In this document: positions 1-7,689 of the stretch, one piece after another
Position numbering within the stretch: position 1 is the first letter of the stretch
Layout: each line of letters starts with the position of its first letter
Source: JBBRGG01 sp038240875
Lineage (GTDB): Bacteria; Planctomycetota; Phycisphaerae; Phycisphaerales; UBA1924
DNA length: 14,603 nt
Direction: 5' to 3'
NCBI GenBank assembly: GCA_038240875.1
Contig: JBBRGG010000072.1
Location: 1-14,603 of the forward strand
Made by a program: the position numbers and the translations under genes
The notes under the pieces: generated by a model
What the model was told of the DNA's origin: nothing
The model's database searches: none
What the model saw: the letters and a program-made list of their open reading frames with translations, nothing else

Positions 1-903
1 CAGCGTCTTCTTCAGGCGAATCACGTATTGATCGCGTACGTACCGCGACGAGTGGTACACGCGGTAAAAGTTAAGGATGTGCTTGACCGCATCCTCCGGA
101 TCTTTCGCGATGTAATAGATCGACGGGTCTTCACCACTGATCCAGCCACGTTCGAGCAGTTGCGAATTAACCCAGTGCTCCCACGTCGACCAATAATCTC
201 CACCCGCGCCCTCAACCATGACAATCGGCATCATTGACGCCTTGCCCGTCTGCACGAGAGTCAATGTTTCAAAGGCTTCATCGAGCGTACCAAACCCGCC
301 CGGGAACAATGCCACGGCTTCTGCCTGGCTCACAAACATCAACTTGCGTGTGAAGAAATAGCGGAAGTGAATGAGCTTTTCATCGCCCGCGATCACCGGG
401 TTTGCATTAGTCTCAAAGGGCAGACGAATCGCGACGCCAAAGCTCGCGCCGCGACCAGGTCCAACGTGCCCGGCTTTCATGATGCCGAGCCCCGCGCCGG
501 TAATCGCCATCCAACCCGCCTCCGCCATACGCTTTCCAAAGTCAACGCACGCGATGAAATCCGGGTGGTCTTCGGGCGTACGCGCCGAACCAAAGATCGT
601 GATCTTGTGTGGCTCGCGAAACCTGCCAAAGACCGTGTGCGCGTAGCGCAATTCCTTGACCGAATTGGTAAAGAGCTTAAGCTCGCCCGTGTCGCGTCCA
701 TCGGGAATCAGCTTGAGAGCCGTCTGCATCAGTTCGCGTACGAGCCGCGCTTCGAGCGTGCCCTTGGCACCCGCGACCGAATCAATAAGTGCGTCGAGCC
801 GTTCAACGATGTCGGGATCGTCGGCGCGCGTTCGCTGCTTGATGCCCGCCGCCTCGGCGTTTACTTCCGTCACGGGATCTATCGCGCGATCGTTGAGAGA
901 CAT
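1..903 (-). CDS. LOG-family nucleotide phosphoribohydrolase (TIGR00730-like), 3' end outside window
   Basis: The family cleaves nucleoside 5'-monophosphates to base plus ribose 5-phosphate (the cytokinin-activating 'Lonely Guy' reaction); the bacterial substrate here is unknown. The frame starts at ATG 903 and is still open at base 1, giving 301 residues. It has a helical N-terminal extension (about 1-95), a Rossmann core starting at KITIFGSART (100-109), a glycine turn TGAGLGIMKAG (135-145), the RK pair in FFTRKLMF (183-190) and the signature PGGFGTLDEAFE (201-212). The last three are the phosphate- and base-binding elements of LOG proteins. A Shine-Dalgarno GGAG lies 7 bases before the ATG. 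With its extension it resembles the long LOG variant rather than the roughly 190-residue type. It lies 287 bp downstream of the glycan operon on the same strand and probably has its own promoter. Family assignment is firm; the physiological role is not. Confidence 0.9.
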   Translation of the reverse strand, partial: MSLNDRAIDPVTEVNAEAAGIKQRTRADDPDIVERLDALIDSVAGAKGTLEARLVRELMQTALKLIPDGRDTGELKLFTNSVKELRYAHTVFGRFREPHKITIFGSARTPEDHPDFIACVDFGKRMAEAGWMAITGAGLGIMKAGHVGPGRGASFGVAIRLPFETNANPVIAGDEKLIHFRYFFTRKLMFVSQAEAVALFPGGFGTLDEAFETLTLVQTGKASMMPIVMVEGAGGDYWSTWEHWVNSQLLERGWISGEDPSIYYIAKDPEDAVKHILNFYRVYHSSRYVRDQYVIRLKKTL

Positions 904-972
904 GATCAACTCCAGGCGAGCAAACGAGCAGGCGTATGCACGCGAACAAAGCTACTTTAAAGGCAAGTGCTC

Positions 973-1024
973 ATTTGCACGCACATTTTGCACGCGCATT
1001 TGGCACGACCGTTTGGCACGACCG
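973..1024. repeat. Imperfect 12-13 bp tandem repeat, four units
   Basis: Four adjacent units of the type atttggcacgacc occupy 973-984, 985-997, 998-1010 and 1011-1023. The last two are near identical (TTTGGCACGACCG at 999-1011 and 1012-1024); the first two are diverged. They lie in the spacer upstream of the LOG gene, 70-120 bp before its start. The sequence shows no function. It may be replication-slippage sequence. Confidence 0.7.
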
Positions 1025-1127
1025 TTTAACCCAACCAATTGGCACATCCTCTGAGCCCATGCCCTGCGAGGACTAAGGATAGTGCCCAGTACCAACCGAG
1101 CGACGCCGCTTGATTGGATCCGGCAGG

Positions 1128-1162
1128 ATTAAAGCTAGCTGAATTAAAGCTAGTTTGATTAA
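1128..1162. repeat. 15-bp tandem repeat, about 2.3 units, just beyond the glycosyltransferase stop
   Basis: ATTAAAGCTAGCTGA (1128-1142) is followed by ATTAAAGCTAGTTTG (1143-1157) and a partial ATTAA. It lies 30-60 bp past the stop codon of the last gene of the glycan operon. The AGCTAGCT core is palindromic, but there is no stem followed by a T-run, so I do not call it a terminator. Confidence 0.6.
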
Positions 1163-1190
1163 CCACGAGTGCATTGAATCCAACTTCGCG

Positions 1191-2156
1191 TTATCCTCTG
1201 GCCGCAAGCCGTTCGGCTTCTTTCTGCGCTCTTGCAGTTTCTGCCTGCGAACACGCGACCTTATCCCGGTACAACATCGCGATCATGTACTCGTAATTCG
1301 CCAACAAGCACGAAAGGTGCCATCCTGCGGCACCATCCAAGAAGCCAAGACGAAACACGTACATGTACACAAATCGAATCAAAGGCTTCAGCGGCAGCCC
1401 CGGCCATACCTTGCGCCGTAGCCACTGGCGATACCGCAGCGAATCACGAAACAAGCTCTCAGCCTTGGCCCCGCCGCCAAAGCCCAAATAGCTCTTAACC
1501 CACTCTTCGCTTTCCATGTCCGCATACTTGATGTGCTTCTCCAAGTACTTGGAGATTGATTCACGCCGAATATGCAGCATCAAATCATCCAGCCGTCCGG
1601 TCTCCCCGGCACACAGCATGTGCTCGTGCACCGAGCGATCCTCATATCGGCACCCACCGCGCTTGAAGAATCGCAAGTTCCATGATGGGAACAGCCCGCC
1701 ATGACGAATCTGCCGACCCATAAAGATCACCACACGATTAACGAGGTACCCTGCCTTGGCGTTTGGATCGCGCGCTACCCGATGGATTTCATCGCGCAGC
1801 GCAGGTGTGATCCTCTCGTCGGCGTCGAGGATAAATGTCCATGCGGATCTCATGGGCAAGTTGTCCAGCCCCCAGTTTTTCTGCCTGGAGTAATTCTCGA
1901 AGCGGTGTTCGACAACCGTCGCGCCCGCGGCTCGCGCAAGCTCTTGGGTGCCATCGGTCGAGAGCGAATCCAGCACGTACACGGGGCCCACTTGTAGCGC
2001 GTTGGTCACCGCTTGCGTGATGTGCGCCGCCTCGTTATACGTCGGGATCATAACGTCAACAAGCGACGCGCCATCGGGAGTAACACCGAGAGTGCGCCAT
2101 GAATGCAGGTGGTCGCCGAAGACCGAGGGGGCTGGCATTAAATCGTTGGAACTCAC
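1191..2156 (-). CDS. Family-2 glycosyltransferase, WaaE/LgtF type
   Basis: Probably a cytoplasmic or membrane-associated inverting sugar transferase acting on a glycan acceptor such as an LPS core or exopolysaccharide precursor. The chosen start is GTG 2156, whose last two bases lie in the TGA of the upstream gene (GTGA overlap), with a G-rich stretch just upstream; this gives 321 residues. ATG 2138 is the alternative. The frame is open further 5', but that part overlaps the preceding gene. Visible: GT2 N-terminus VDVMIPTYNEA (33-43), VLDSLSTDGT (61-70), the metal-binding DADE (111-114), and a C-terminal FLDGAAGWHLS (272-282) followed by a YEYMI segment. This is the pattern of beta-1,4-glucosyltransferases of the WaaE/LgtF group. 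It is the last gene of the operon and a paralogue of the preceding one (shared SxQKNW-LDN-like block, FMGR-RRGG-like block and LDG-AG-H near the end). The sugar and acceptor cannot be read from the sequence. Confidence 0.88.
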   Translation of the reverse strand: MSSNDLMPAPSVFGDHLHSWRTLGVTPDGASLVDVMIPTYNEAAHITQAVTNALQVGPVYVLDSLSTDGTQELARAAGATVVEHRFENYSRQKNWGLDNLPMRSAWTFILDADERITPALRDEIHRVARDPNAKAGYLVNRVVIFMGRQIRHGGLFPSWNLRFFKRGGCRYEDRSVHEHMLCAGETGRLDDLMLHIRRESISKYLEKHIKYADMESEEWVKSYLGFGGGAKAESLFRDSLRYRQWLRRKVWPGLPLKPLIRFVYMYVFRLGFLDGAAGWHLSCLLANYEYMIAMLYRDKVACSQAETARAQKEAERLAARG

Positions 2157-3310
2157 GCCACACCCCCACCACCGGCGTTGGCCTTTGTGTGCGAGTTGGT
2201 AATCGCGTTGATGTGCGCAGTGGCTTTTGAGCTTATATTTCCAGGCTCTTGCAACAGCCGCAAGACTTCTGCCTCGGTGCGTGTACGCCATTCCTTGCGA
2301 TGCTCAAGCATCTTGAGTTCGATCCAATATTCATACATTGAGATCATGCACGCGTAGTGAAAGCCCGCCTTCCCGTCGAGGATGGCAAGCTTTAAAAAGT
2401 ACATGTATAAGAACCGGGCAAACCCGCGAAACCGCAAGAAGAACGACATGTCCTTGAACGCACGCCGAGCAATGCCTGTCTCCTTGCTGCGCAATTGCCG
2501 AACTTTCGACCAGAACGTCGTTTTCCCGATGACCTTTACTGCTTCGCCCGCTTCGCCATCGCTATATTTGTTGTGCTTATGGAACCAGGGGAGCAATCCT
2601 TTGTTGAACGAATAGTGGATAAAGTGGCTTTCGAGATCGCCCAGCGTGCCGTTGACGTTGGGGTGCGGGTTGACCGTGCGATCTTCATACCGAATCCCAT
2701 CAGGTTTGAACAACCGAATGACCCACACCGGATAAATCCCGCCACGTCTGAGCCAGCGGCCCATAAACATGTTCTTGAACCGCAGGCGATACGCCGCATG
2801 AGGCTGGTTGGCGTTGTTGACCACGCGCAATACTTCCTCGCGCAGATCCTTGGGCATCCGTTCGTCTGCGTCGGAGTAATATACCCAAGGGTGCTTGAAC
2901 TCGATGTTGTCCAACGCCCAGTTGCTGTGCTGGCTCCACGTATCAAACTTTCGCTGCACGATCCGCACATGTGGAAACTGTCTGGCAATCTCCAGCGTGC
3001 GATCCTTGGAAAAACTATCCAGCACGACGATGTCATCGCTGAACGTCAACGTTTCCATGCACTCGGCGATGTTCACCTCTTCATCCAACGTCAAGATCAA
3101 CACGCTTGGCGGCTCTTTCCAGCCTGGGTACGACGCGGCGTCACGCTTGCTGTTCCGCTCGGCGTCGGTCAGCCTTGTACCAGGCAAGGACGCACCAGGC
3201 AAGGACGCACCAGGCAAGGGCGCACCAGGCAAGGACGCACCGGCTTGCATAACCGTGCTGCCTATACCCAGACCTATTGCGCCAGCCGTGTTCTCATGGG
3301 CTTGATTCAC
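2153..3310 (-). CDS. Family-2 glycosyltransferase with pentapeptide-repeat N-terminal linker
   Basis: Second WaaE/LgtF-type GT2 enzyme of the operon. The start GTG 3310 overlaps the TGA of the epimerase gene (GTGA), giving 385 residues. A longer frame back to 3370 exists but would sit entirely inside the epimerase gene. Order: a poorly conserved N-terminus with a four-fold GASLP-type pentapeptide repeat (23-44), encoded by a 15-bp DNA repeat; the GT2 core from SVLILTLDEE (69-78); VVLDSFSKDRT (95-105); DADE (147-150); RRGGIYPVW (188-196); and LDGKAGFHYA (311-320). The C-terminus is a 25-residue Asn/Ser/Gly-rich tail. The core matches its downstream neighbour closely enough to suggest an old tandem duplication. 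The N-terminal repeat is not part of the catalytic fold and is likely a flexible spacer. Specificity is unknown. Confidence 0.88.
   Translation of the reverse strand: MNQAHENTAGAIGLGIGSTVMQAGASLPGAPLPGASLPGASLPGTRLTDAERNSKRDAASYPGWKEPPSVLILTLDEEVNIAECMETLTFSDDIVVLDSFSKDRTLEIARQFPHVRIVQRKFDTWSQHSNWALDNIEFKHPWVYYSDADERMPKDLREEVLRVVNNANQPHAAYRLRFKNMFMGRWLRRGGIYPVWVIRLFKPDGIRYEDRTVNPHPNVNGTLGDLESHFIHYSFNKGLLPWFHKHNKYSDGEAGEAVKVIGKTTFWSKVRQLRSKETGIARRAFKDMSFFLRFRGFARFLYMYFLKLAILDGKAGFHYACMISMYEYWIELKMLEHRKEWRTRTEAEVLRLLQEPGNISSKATAHINAITNSHTKANAGGGGVA
3181..3240. repeat. 15-bp perfect tandem repeat, four units, inside a coding region
   Basis: CAGGCAAGGACGCAC occurs at 3181-3195, 3196-3210 and 3226-3240, with one A-to-G variant at 3211-3225. 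On the coding (minus) strand it encodes the pentapeptide GA(S/P)LP four times. Because 15 is a multiple of three, gain or loss of units keeps the frame. Confidence 0.95.
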
Positions 3311-4320
3311 CGAGTACCCCCCGCGTGCTGGTTGCCCGCTCCCACTTCGCCGCGCAGCGTTTTTACCCATTCCAGCGTCGCGCGGATACCTTGGGCAAAG
3401 TTCATCACCGGCTCGTACCCCAGCATCGCTCGCGCCTTGGAAATATCCGCCGAACTATGCCGAACGTCCCCAGCACGCGCCGCCGCAAAGCTCGGCGACG
3501 CATCCACATTCAGCACTTCACCCATTCGCGCCAGCACATCCAGCAATCGAATCCTTGTGCCACACCCAATATTAATCACGTCCCCCGCCAGCGCCTTCTC
3601 ACTCGACGCCGCGAGCAGGTTGGCGTGCACCACGTTCGCCACGGGCGTGAAGTCTCGCGTCTGTTCGCCATCGCCCATGATGCGAGGCTGCCTTCCCGCC
3701 GCGAGCGCGTCACTAAACGCCGAAATCACCGCGGCGTACGCGCTCTTGGGGTCTTGCCTTGGCCCAAAGATATTGAAGTACCGCAGGCTCACGGTACTTT
3801 GGTCATAACACCGCGACCACGTCTGCAGCAACAATTCGCCCGCGACCTTACTCGCGGCATAAGGCGACCAGCAATCCGGCGCGTCGCTTTCCTTGCTGGG
3901 CAAGTTTGGGTTGTTGCCATATGCCGCCGCCGACGCTGCGAACATTACTCGCTTCACGCCCGCACGCTTAGCCGCCTCAAGCACGCTTCGGGTTCCATCC
4001 ACATTCAATTCCATGCAGCGCATCGGCTTCTCAACGCTCTCAGGCACGCTCACCATCGCCGCCTGATGAAACACATACGCGCACCCTTCGACACTGCGAG
4101 CCAGCAGCTCATCATCGAGGATCGACCCGCGCAGCAGCGTTGCCTTGGGGTCGATGTTGCGTTCGTGCCCACCCGAAAGATCATCGATCACACGAACTTC
4201 CGCGTCAAGTTCGGCGAGCCTTGCACCAAGGTGCGACCCGATAAACCCCGCGCCGCCGGTGATCAGTACTCGCGCGCCGCGGAACGTGCCGTGATAGTCG
4301 TGCTGCTTAAGAGTGCTCAT
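3307..4320 (-). CDS. NAD-dependent sugar epimerase, UDP-hexose/HexNAc 4-epimerase-like (extended SDR)
   Basis: Interconverts or modifies a nucleotide sugar in the cytoplasm and so supplies a donor to the neighbouring transferases. 337 residues, the usual size. Visible: NAD-binding GGAGFIG (22-28), acidic DDLSGG after the second strand (46-51), HQAAMVSVPESVEKP (85-99), catalytic Ser in FAASAAAYG (127-135), the YxxxK pair at Tyr154/Lys158 in SPYAASK, and RYFNIFGPRQDP (180-191). The HQAA-SVP and FNIFGPRQDP blocks resemble WbpP-type UDP-GlcNAc 4-epimerases more than short GalE enzymes, but substrate preference is inference. The ATG at 4320 overlaps the TGA of the acetyltransferase gene (ATGA) and its own TGA overlaps the next GTG, so it sits in a tightly coupled operon. 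Confidence 0.9.
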   Translation of the reverse strand: MSTLKQHDYHGTFRGARVLITGGAGFIGSHLGARLAELDAEVRVIDDLSGGHERNIDPKATLLRGSILDDELLARSVEGCAYVFHQAAMVSVPESVEKPMRCMELNVDGTRSVLEAAKRAGVKRVMFAASAAAYGNNPNLPSKESDAPDCWSPYAASKVAGELLLQTWSRCYDQSTVSLRYFNIFGPRQDPKSAYAAVISAFSDALAAGRQPRIMGDGEQTRDFTPVANVVHANLLAASSEKALAGDVINIGCGTRIRLLDVLARMGEVLNVDASPSFAAARAGDVRHSSADISKARAMLGYEPVMNFAQGIRATLEWVKTLRGEVGAGNQHAGGTR

Positions 4321-5081
4321 GCGTTGGCTCCTGTGCCAGCGTTTCGCTTATTTTCCAAAGTGCTCCCGCTGTTTGGGTCAATCTTCGCCATCGTGCGTTC
4401 TTTCACAACCTTCGCCGGGTTCCCCGACACGATCATGTTTGCTTGCACGTCCTTGGTGACAACGCTCGCCGCCCCGACAATCGCGTTATCCCCGATCGTG
4501 ACCCCAGGGCCAATAAACGCGCTCGCGCACACCCACACCCCAGACCCGATGCGAATCGTTGGCCTGGTCAAAGGCAAGTTCGGCTGCGTGTAATCATGCG
4601 ATCCCGCACAAACATACGTGTTCTGCGAGATTACCGTGTGTTCACCAATAAAAACCGGCCCAAGGTTATAAATTGTGACCCCATCCGCCAAGCATGAGTT
4701 CGCACCAATTGTCAACAGCCACGGATGCCAGATGACAGCGCTAGGCCGCAGAATCACCGTGTCGTCGATGGTCGCGCCGAAGGCTCGCAAAATCCTCACC
4801 CGCGTCTTTCGGCTTCGCCGAGGCATCATCTTGTATACCAGGCGATACACGATCATCCACAAATACTTCTTCTTGTACTCTTCGCGCGAGTACGGCCCGG
4901 GGCTGGTCAAGTCCAGCCGCTGAAAGATCTTGGCCGATTTGAACCTCTCCATCGATTCGCCACGCAACTCCGCATTCGTCGGCGAGATCCGCGCGCTCTC
5001 GTCCTCTGCGCGGCCGCCACCTACGACGCCTTCAGCCGCAGCACTTCCGCCTGCCTGTGTTGTTGCCGACGATTCGCCCAT
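4317..5081 (-). CDS. WcaF-like left-handed beta-helix O-acetyltransferase
   Basis: Transfers an acetyl group from acetyl-CoA to a sugar hydroxyl of an exopolysaccharide building block or repeat unit. 254 residues from ATG 5081. Hexapeptide-repeat region about 104-225 (for example IGANSCLADGVTIYNLGPVFIG and the later IGPGVTIGDNAIVGAASVV, with gaps). The catalytic histidine is in CAGSHDY (His162), the WcaF signature context, and the fold ends with SGNPAKVVKER (219-229). The first 43 residues are a Gly/Ala/Glu-rich segment not expected in WcaF proteins of about 185 residues. A second ATG at 4952 (residue 44) could be the true start; neither has a strong Shine-Dalgarno. It is the first gene of the operon, so the divergent spacer 5082-5667 should hold its promoter. 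Confidence 0.87.
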   Translation of the reverse strand: MGESSATTQAGGSAAAEGVVGGGRAEDESARISPTNAELRGESMERFKSAKIFQRLDLTSPGPYSREEYKKKYLWMIVYRLVYKMMPRRSRKTRVRILRAFGATIDDTVILRPSAVIWHPWLLTIGANSCLADGVTIYNLGPVFIGEHTVISQNTYVCAGSHDYTQPNLPLTRPTIRIGSGVWVCASAFIGPGVTIGDNAIVGAASVVTKDVQANMIVSGNPAKVVKERTMAKIDPNSGSTLENKRNAGTGANA

Positions 5082-5343
5082 GGTCCGTAATACCCTCGTT
5101 CGCTATTCCAATACCACCCACATAGGAACACACTTCAACAACCATACCGGCTTAGGCGAGCATCATTGCACACCTAGCCCTATTGCACACTTACGCCGAA
5201 TATGTGGGATTGGATCGGATCGTCCCACTACTCACTGGAACACAAATCTGCCAGACATGACCCCTAACCTCCCTGGCTCCCTTCCCAGATGTCGATACCC
5301 AGCCAACTAGTAACCGAAACTCGATGATCTAGGCAATAGCTGT

Positions 5344-5365
5344 GCACAATTCGCGCACAATTCGC
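5344..5365. repeat. 11-bp perfect direct duplication in the divergent spacer
   Basis: GCACAATTCGC at 5344-5354 is repeated immediately at 5355-5365, followed by GCGATTT. It lies about 25 bp before the larger 15-bp array in the same spacer. A tandem operator site is possible; slippage is the simpler explanation. Confidence 0.8.
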
Positions 5366-5390
5366 GCGATTTGGCATGGCCTTAACAATT

Positions 5391-5450
5391 CCCCACTATT
5401 TCCAGCCCCACTATTTCCACTCCCACTATTTCCACCCCCACTTTTTCCAG
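5391..5450. repeat. 15-bp tandem repeat, four units, in the divergent spacer
   Basis: Units CCCCACTATTTCCAG (5391-5405), CCCCACTATTTCCAC (5406-5420), TCCCACTATTTCCAC (5421-5435) and CCCCACTTTTTCCAG (5436-5450). Differences are confined to the first base, one internal A/T and the last base. It lies between the divergent glycan genes, about 220 bp before the family-4 glycosyltransferase start. It may be a binding-site array or a variable-number repeat; there is no evidence for either beyond the pattern. Confidence 0.93.
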
Positions 5451-5667
5451 TTGACCATCAGTAATCAAGCCTTGATCGAGGCCGCATGGTATCGCTGTTC
5501 AAGCGATCGCCCATCCCTTCGCGTAGTATCCGGCCACACAAGGGTTTGGCTTTCAAATTCTTCATTCCATACAAGCTCTCAAACGACCGATTTGTACGTG
5601 CCAACTATTTCCGCTCATTTTAATTTTCACCCAACCCCCCGAGAAACCTGTTCGTACCCATTATCTC

Positions 5668-6861
5668 GTGAAGATCCTCCACTACATCGATACTCTCAAG
5701 TCCAGCCAAGGCGGGCCCGTCCGCGCCGTCTTGGACCTTTGTCATGCCCTCGCCGCCAAAGGCCACCAGATTACCCTCGTCACCGGCGAATTCGGCGACG
5801 CTCCTAAGCACCTCTCAACGCCAACACCTGGGCTGCCCACGGTTCGCGAGATTTCGGTTCACACAGGGCGATCACCACGGCTGGCTTCCACTTCGCGTAA
5901 AGCTATCGCAGCACTGCTTCCACAGCATGACCTCGTCCACCTCCATGGCATGTGGTCTATCGCCAACATCCAGATCGCAAACGACGCTCGCAAAGCCAAC
6001 GTGCCTTATGTCGTAACCGTCCGTGGCATGCTCGACGACTGGTGTATGGAGCAAGGCAAGCTTCATAAACGCCTCTTTCTCGCCATCTGGGGACGCGACC
6101 ACCTCGAACGCGCAAGTACCGTCCACTGCACCGCCGCCGCCGAGCTTACACAAGCCCAAAGGTGGTTCCCCAGAGGCGTCGGCACCGTACTTCCCAACCT
6201 TCTCGACCTCACACCTTTCCGCAACGCGCCAGGCCCCCTTCTTGCACATGAAAAGTACCCCCGCCTTGCCCAAGTCAATACCTCGAATGGCTCCAACGGC
6301 TCATCATTGCCCGACCCCACAATCCTCTTCCTAAGCCGCATCCACAAGAAAAAAGGCGTGGACACGCTGCTTGCAGCTGGCGCCGCGCTCAAGGCCCGCA
6401 ACATCAACTTCGTTATCGCCATCGCGGGCACCGGCGAGCCCGCGTATGTCGATCAGATGAAGGCCATGGCTACTTCGCTCGGCATCGCCGACCGCGTCGT
6501 CTGGACCGGTCACATCGGTGGCCCACTTAAAATCTCTCTGTATCAAGCCGCCACTCTCTTCGCTTTGCCCACTCATTCTGAAAACTTTGGCTTTGTATTC
6601 CCCGAAGCCCTCGCCAGTGGTACACCCGTCCTCACAACCCATGGCGTAGACATCTGGCCCGAACTTGAATCCTCAGGCGCTGCGTGCATCCTCGACCCAA
6701 CCGCTACAGCCTTTGCTGATTGCATCGCCAAATTGCTGACCAATCCGGGCGAACTCGCCGTGATGCGCGAACGCGCAAAGCCTTGGGTCTTCCGCGAATT
6801 CGATGAAGCTAACCTTGTCGCCCGCTACGAAGCGATGTACGTGTCGTGCATGAAGAAGTAA
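5668..6861 (+). CDS. Family-4 (GT-B) glycosyltransferase
   Basis: Retaining glycosyltransferase, probably cytoplasmic or peripheral at the inner membrane, adding a sugar to a polysaccharide or LPS-type acceptor. 397 residues from GTG 5668. The start fits the family (ILHYIDTLKSSQGGPVRAV, residues 3-21, with the glycine-rich acceptor-domain loop). N-terminal domain includes HLHGMWS (91-97). The C-terminal donor domain starts at PTILFLSRIHKKKGVDTLL (217-235), with Arg224 and Lys229 in the donor-phosphate position. The E-x7-E motif is ENFGFVFPE (Glu305/Glu313), followed by ALASGTPVL. No clear Shine-Dalgarno precedes the GTG, which is unusual next to genes with good ones. It is divergent from the four-gene glycan operon and probably serves the same product. 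Sugar specificity cannot be read. Confidence 0.9.
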   Translation: MKILHYIDTLKSSQGGPVRAVLDLCHALAAKGHQITLVTGEFGDAPKHLSTPTPGLPTVREISVHTGRSPRLASTSRKAIAALLPQHDLVHLHGMWSIANIQIANDARKANVPYVVTVRGMLDDWCMEQGKLHKRLFLAIWGRDHLERASTVHCTAAAELTQAQRWFPRGVGTVLPNLLDLTPFRNAPGPLLAHEKYPRLAQVNTSNGSNGSSLPDPTILFLSRIHKKKGVDTLLAAGAALKARNINFVIAIAGTGEPAYVDQMKAMATSLGIADRVVWTGHIGGPLKISLYQAATLFALPTHSENFGFVFPEALASGTPVLTTHGVDIWPELESSGAACILDPTATAFADCIAKLLTNPGELAVMRERAKPWVFREFDEANLVARYEAMYVSCMKK

Positions 6862-7689
6862 GGCTTCTTAGGTTGAACTCGAGAGCCCTTAAGATATTTA
6901 AGTTGCCGTTGGCCTTCGACATGCTGGCGGTGGGCGAAAAGCCGATTTCTTCTGGACGCTAAATAACTTGTTCGAATACGCTGTATCATGCACAGTCGTG
7001 CTGGCACGTCAACTGGAATCAGGCTAAACTAGTATTGACCACTTCAAGATTTACCGCTTTAAAATTGAACACTTCATGATGATTATATCGTTACTGAAAC
7101 GCATACGCGTCTAGTATACGATTATAGTATAATACCTCGATGGGTTAATACACAAAGATGAGATTCGACACGCTCACTTTGCTTGGCGTAGTTGCAGATG
7201 GGTCCTTCTCATTCCTGGTGGATGTTAAGAGATATAACAAAAGACATGAGCATTTCTTCGAACACAAATATACTAACGTTCGATGCTTGAATATGCCTCT
7301 CTGCCTCTCGAATATTAGTCGATAGGTGCCGAGTGGGTCTGTACTATTCAGTGCTTTGAACTTTATTAGAACGACATGCGTCTTGCGGTGAGTTGGTCGT
7401 GCAAGAAGGCACGATGCGGCCAAGCCGCTGCTGCAGGACGGATTGTGAGACTTCATCGAACCGATCATTCTGGAGAATTCTTGCGGGTTTAGCATCCGGG
7501 GCGCAAACGTGTGCCTGATCGCGCGTGCCTCACAAGTATTCTCTTCGTCCTCCGCACCTGCACCCGGTGAGAGTTGCTGCCTCAAGAAATGGGCTCCGAC
7601 TACGGAATGACCTGCTGCCGCCGCCTAGCCCAATGGCAGCACAATAGCGTGTGGCAGAAGTTGCACGAAGTGTTCCTAGCGGAGTTTAA
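6862..7689. other. Gene-poor, partly AT-rich stretch
   Basis: About 830 bp between the glycosyltransferase stop and the RHS remnant. The part 6980-7330 is clearly AT-richer than the flanks. A 146-codon minus-strand frame (7145-7585) is open, but it has no family resemblance, no good ribosome site and Ser/Thr/Lys/Arg-rich composition, so I do not call it a gene. It could be further decayed sequence downstream of the RHS remnant. An imperfect palindrome CTTAAGATATTTAAG lies near 6890-6904 without a T-run. Nothing else was recognised. Confidence 0.5.

Larger units (their letters stand above)
5082..5667. other. Divergent intergenic region with tandem repeats
   Basis: 586 bp between the acetyltransferase (minus) and the family-4 glycosyltransferase (plus). 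It must contain promoters for both directions if the genes are transcribed from here, but I could not pick a convincing -35/-10 pair. It holds an 11-bp duplication and a four-unit 15-bp array (separate entries). I see no gene: frames crossing it read the repeats as HYF-type peptides of low complexity. Confidence 0.7.

Noticed and set aside
367..960. Long plus-strand frame opposite the LOG gene
   Set aside because: It is the antisense shadow of a well-supported gene; Arg-rich translation with no motif.
2157..2291. Longer 5' extension of the last glycosyltransferase back to ATG 2291
   Set aside because: It would overlap the coding end of the preceding gene by 139 bp and has no GT2 similarity; the GTGA overlap start at 2156 explains the operon better.
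973..5450. Tandem arrays considered as CRISPR
   Set aside because: Units are directly adjacent with no spacers, differ in sequence between sites, and no cas genes are present.
5376..5807. Plus-strand frame crossing the 15-bp repeats (HYF-type peptide repeats)
   Set aside because: Its repeated peptide is produced by the DNA repeat, it overlaps the true glycosyltransferase in another frame, and it has no ribosome site.
6889..6904. Palindrome CTTAAGATATTTAAG after the family-4 glycosyltransferase as a terminator
   Set aside because: AT-only stem with no following T-run; too weak to call.
7145..7585. Minus-strand open frame of 146 codons downstream of the RHS remnant
   Set aside because: No recognisable motif, no ribosome site, composition unlike neighbouring proteins; kept only as a comment on the gene-poor stretch.
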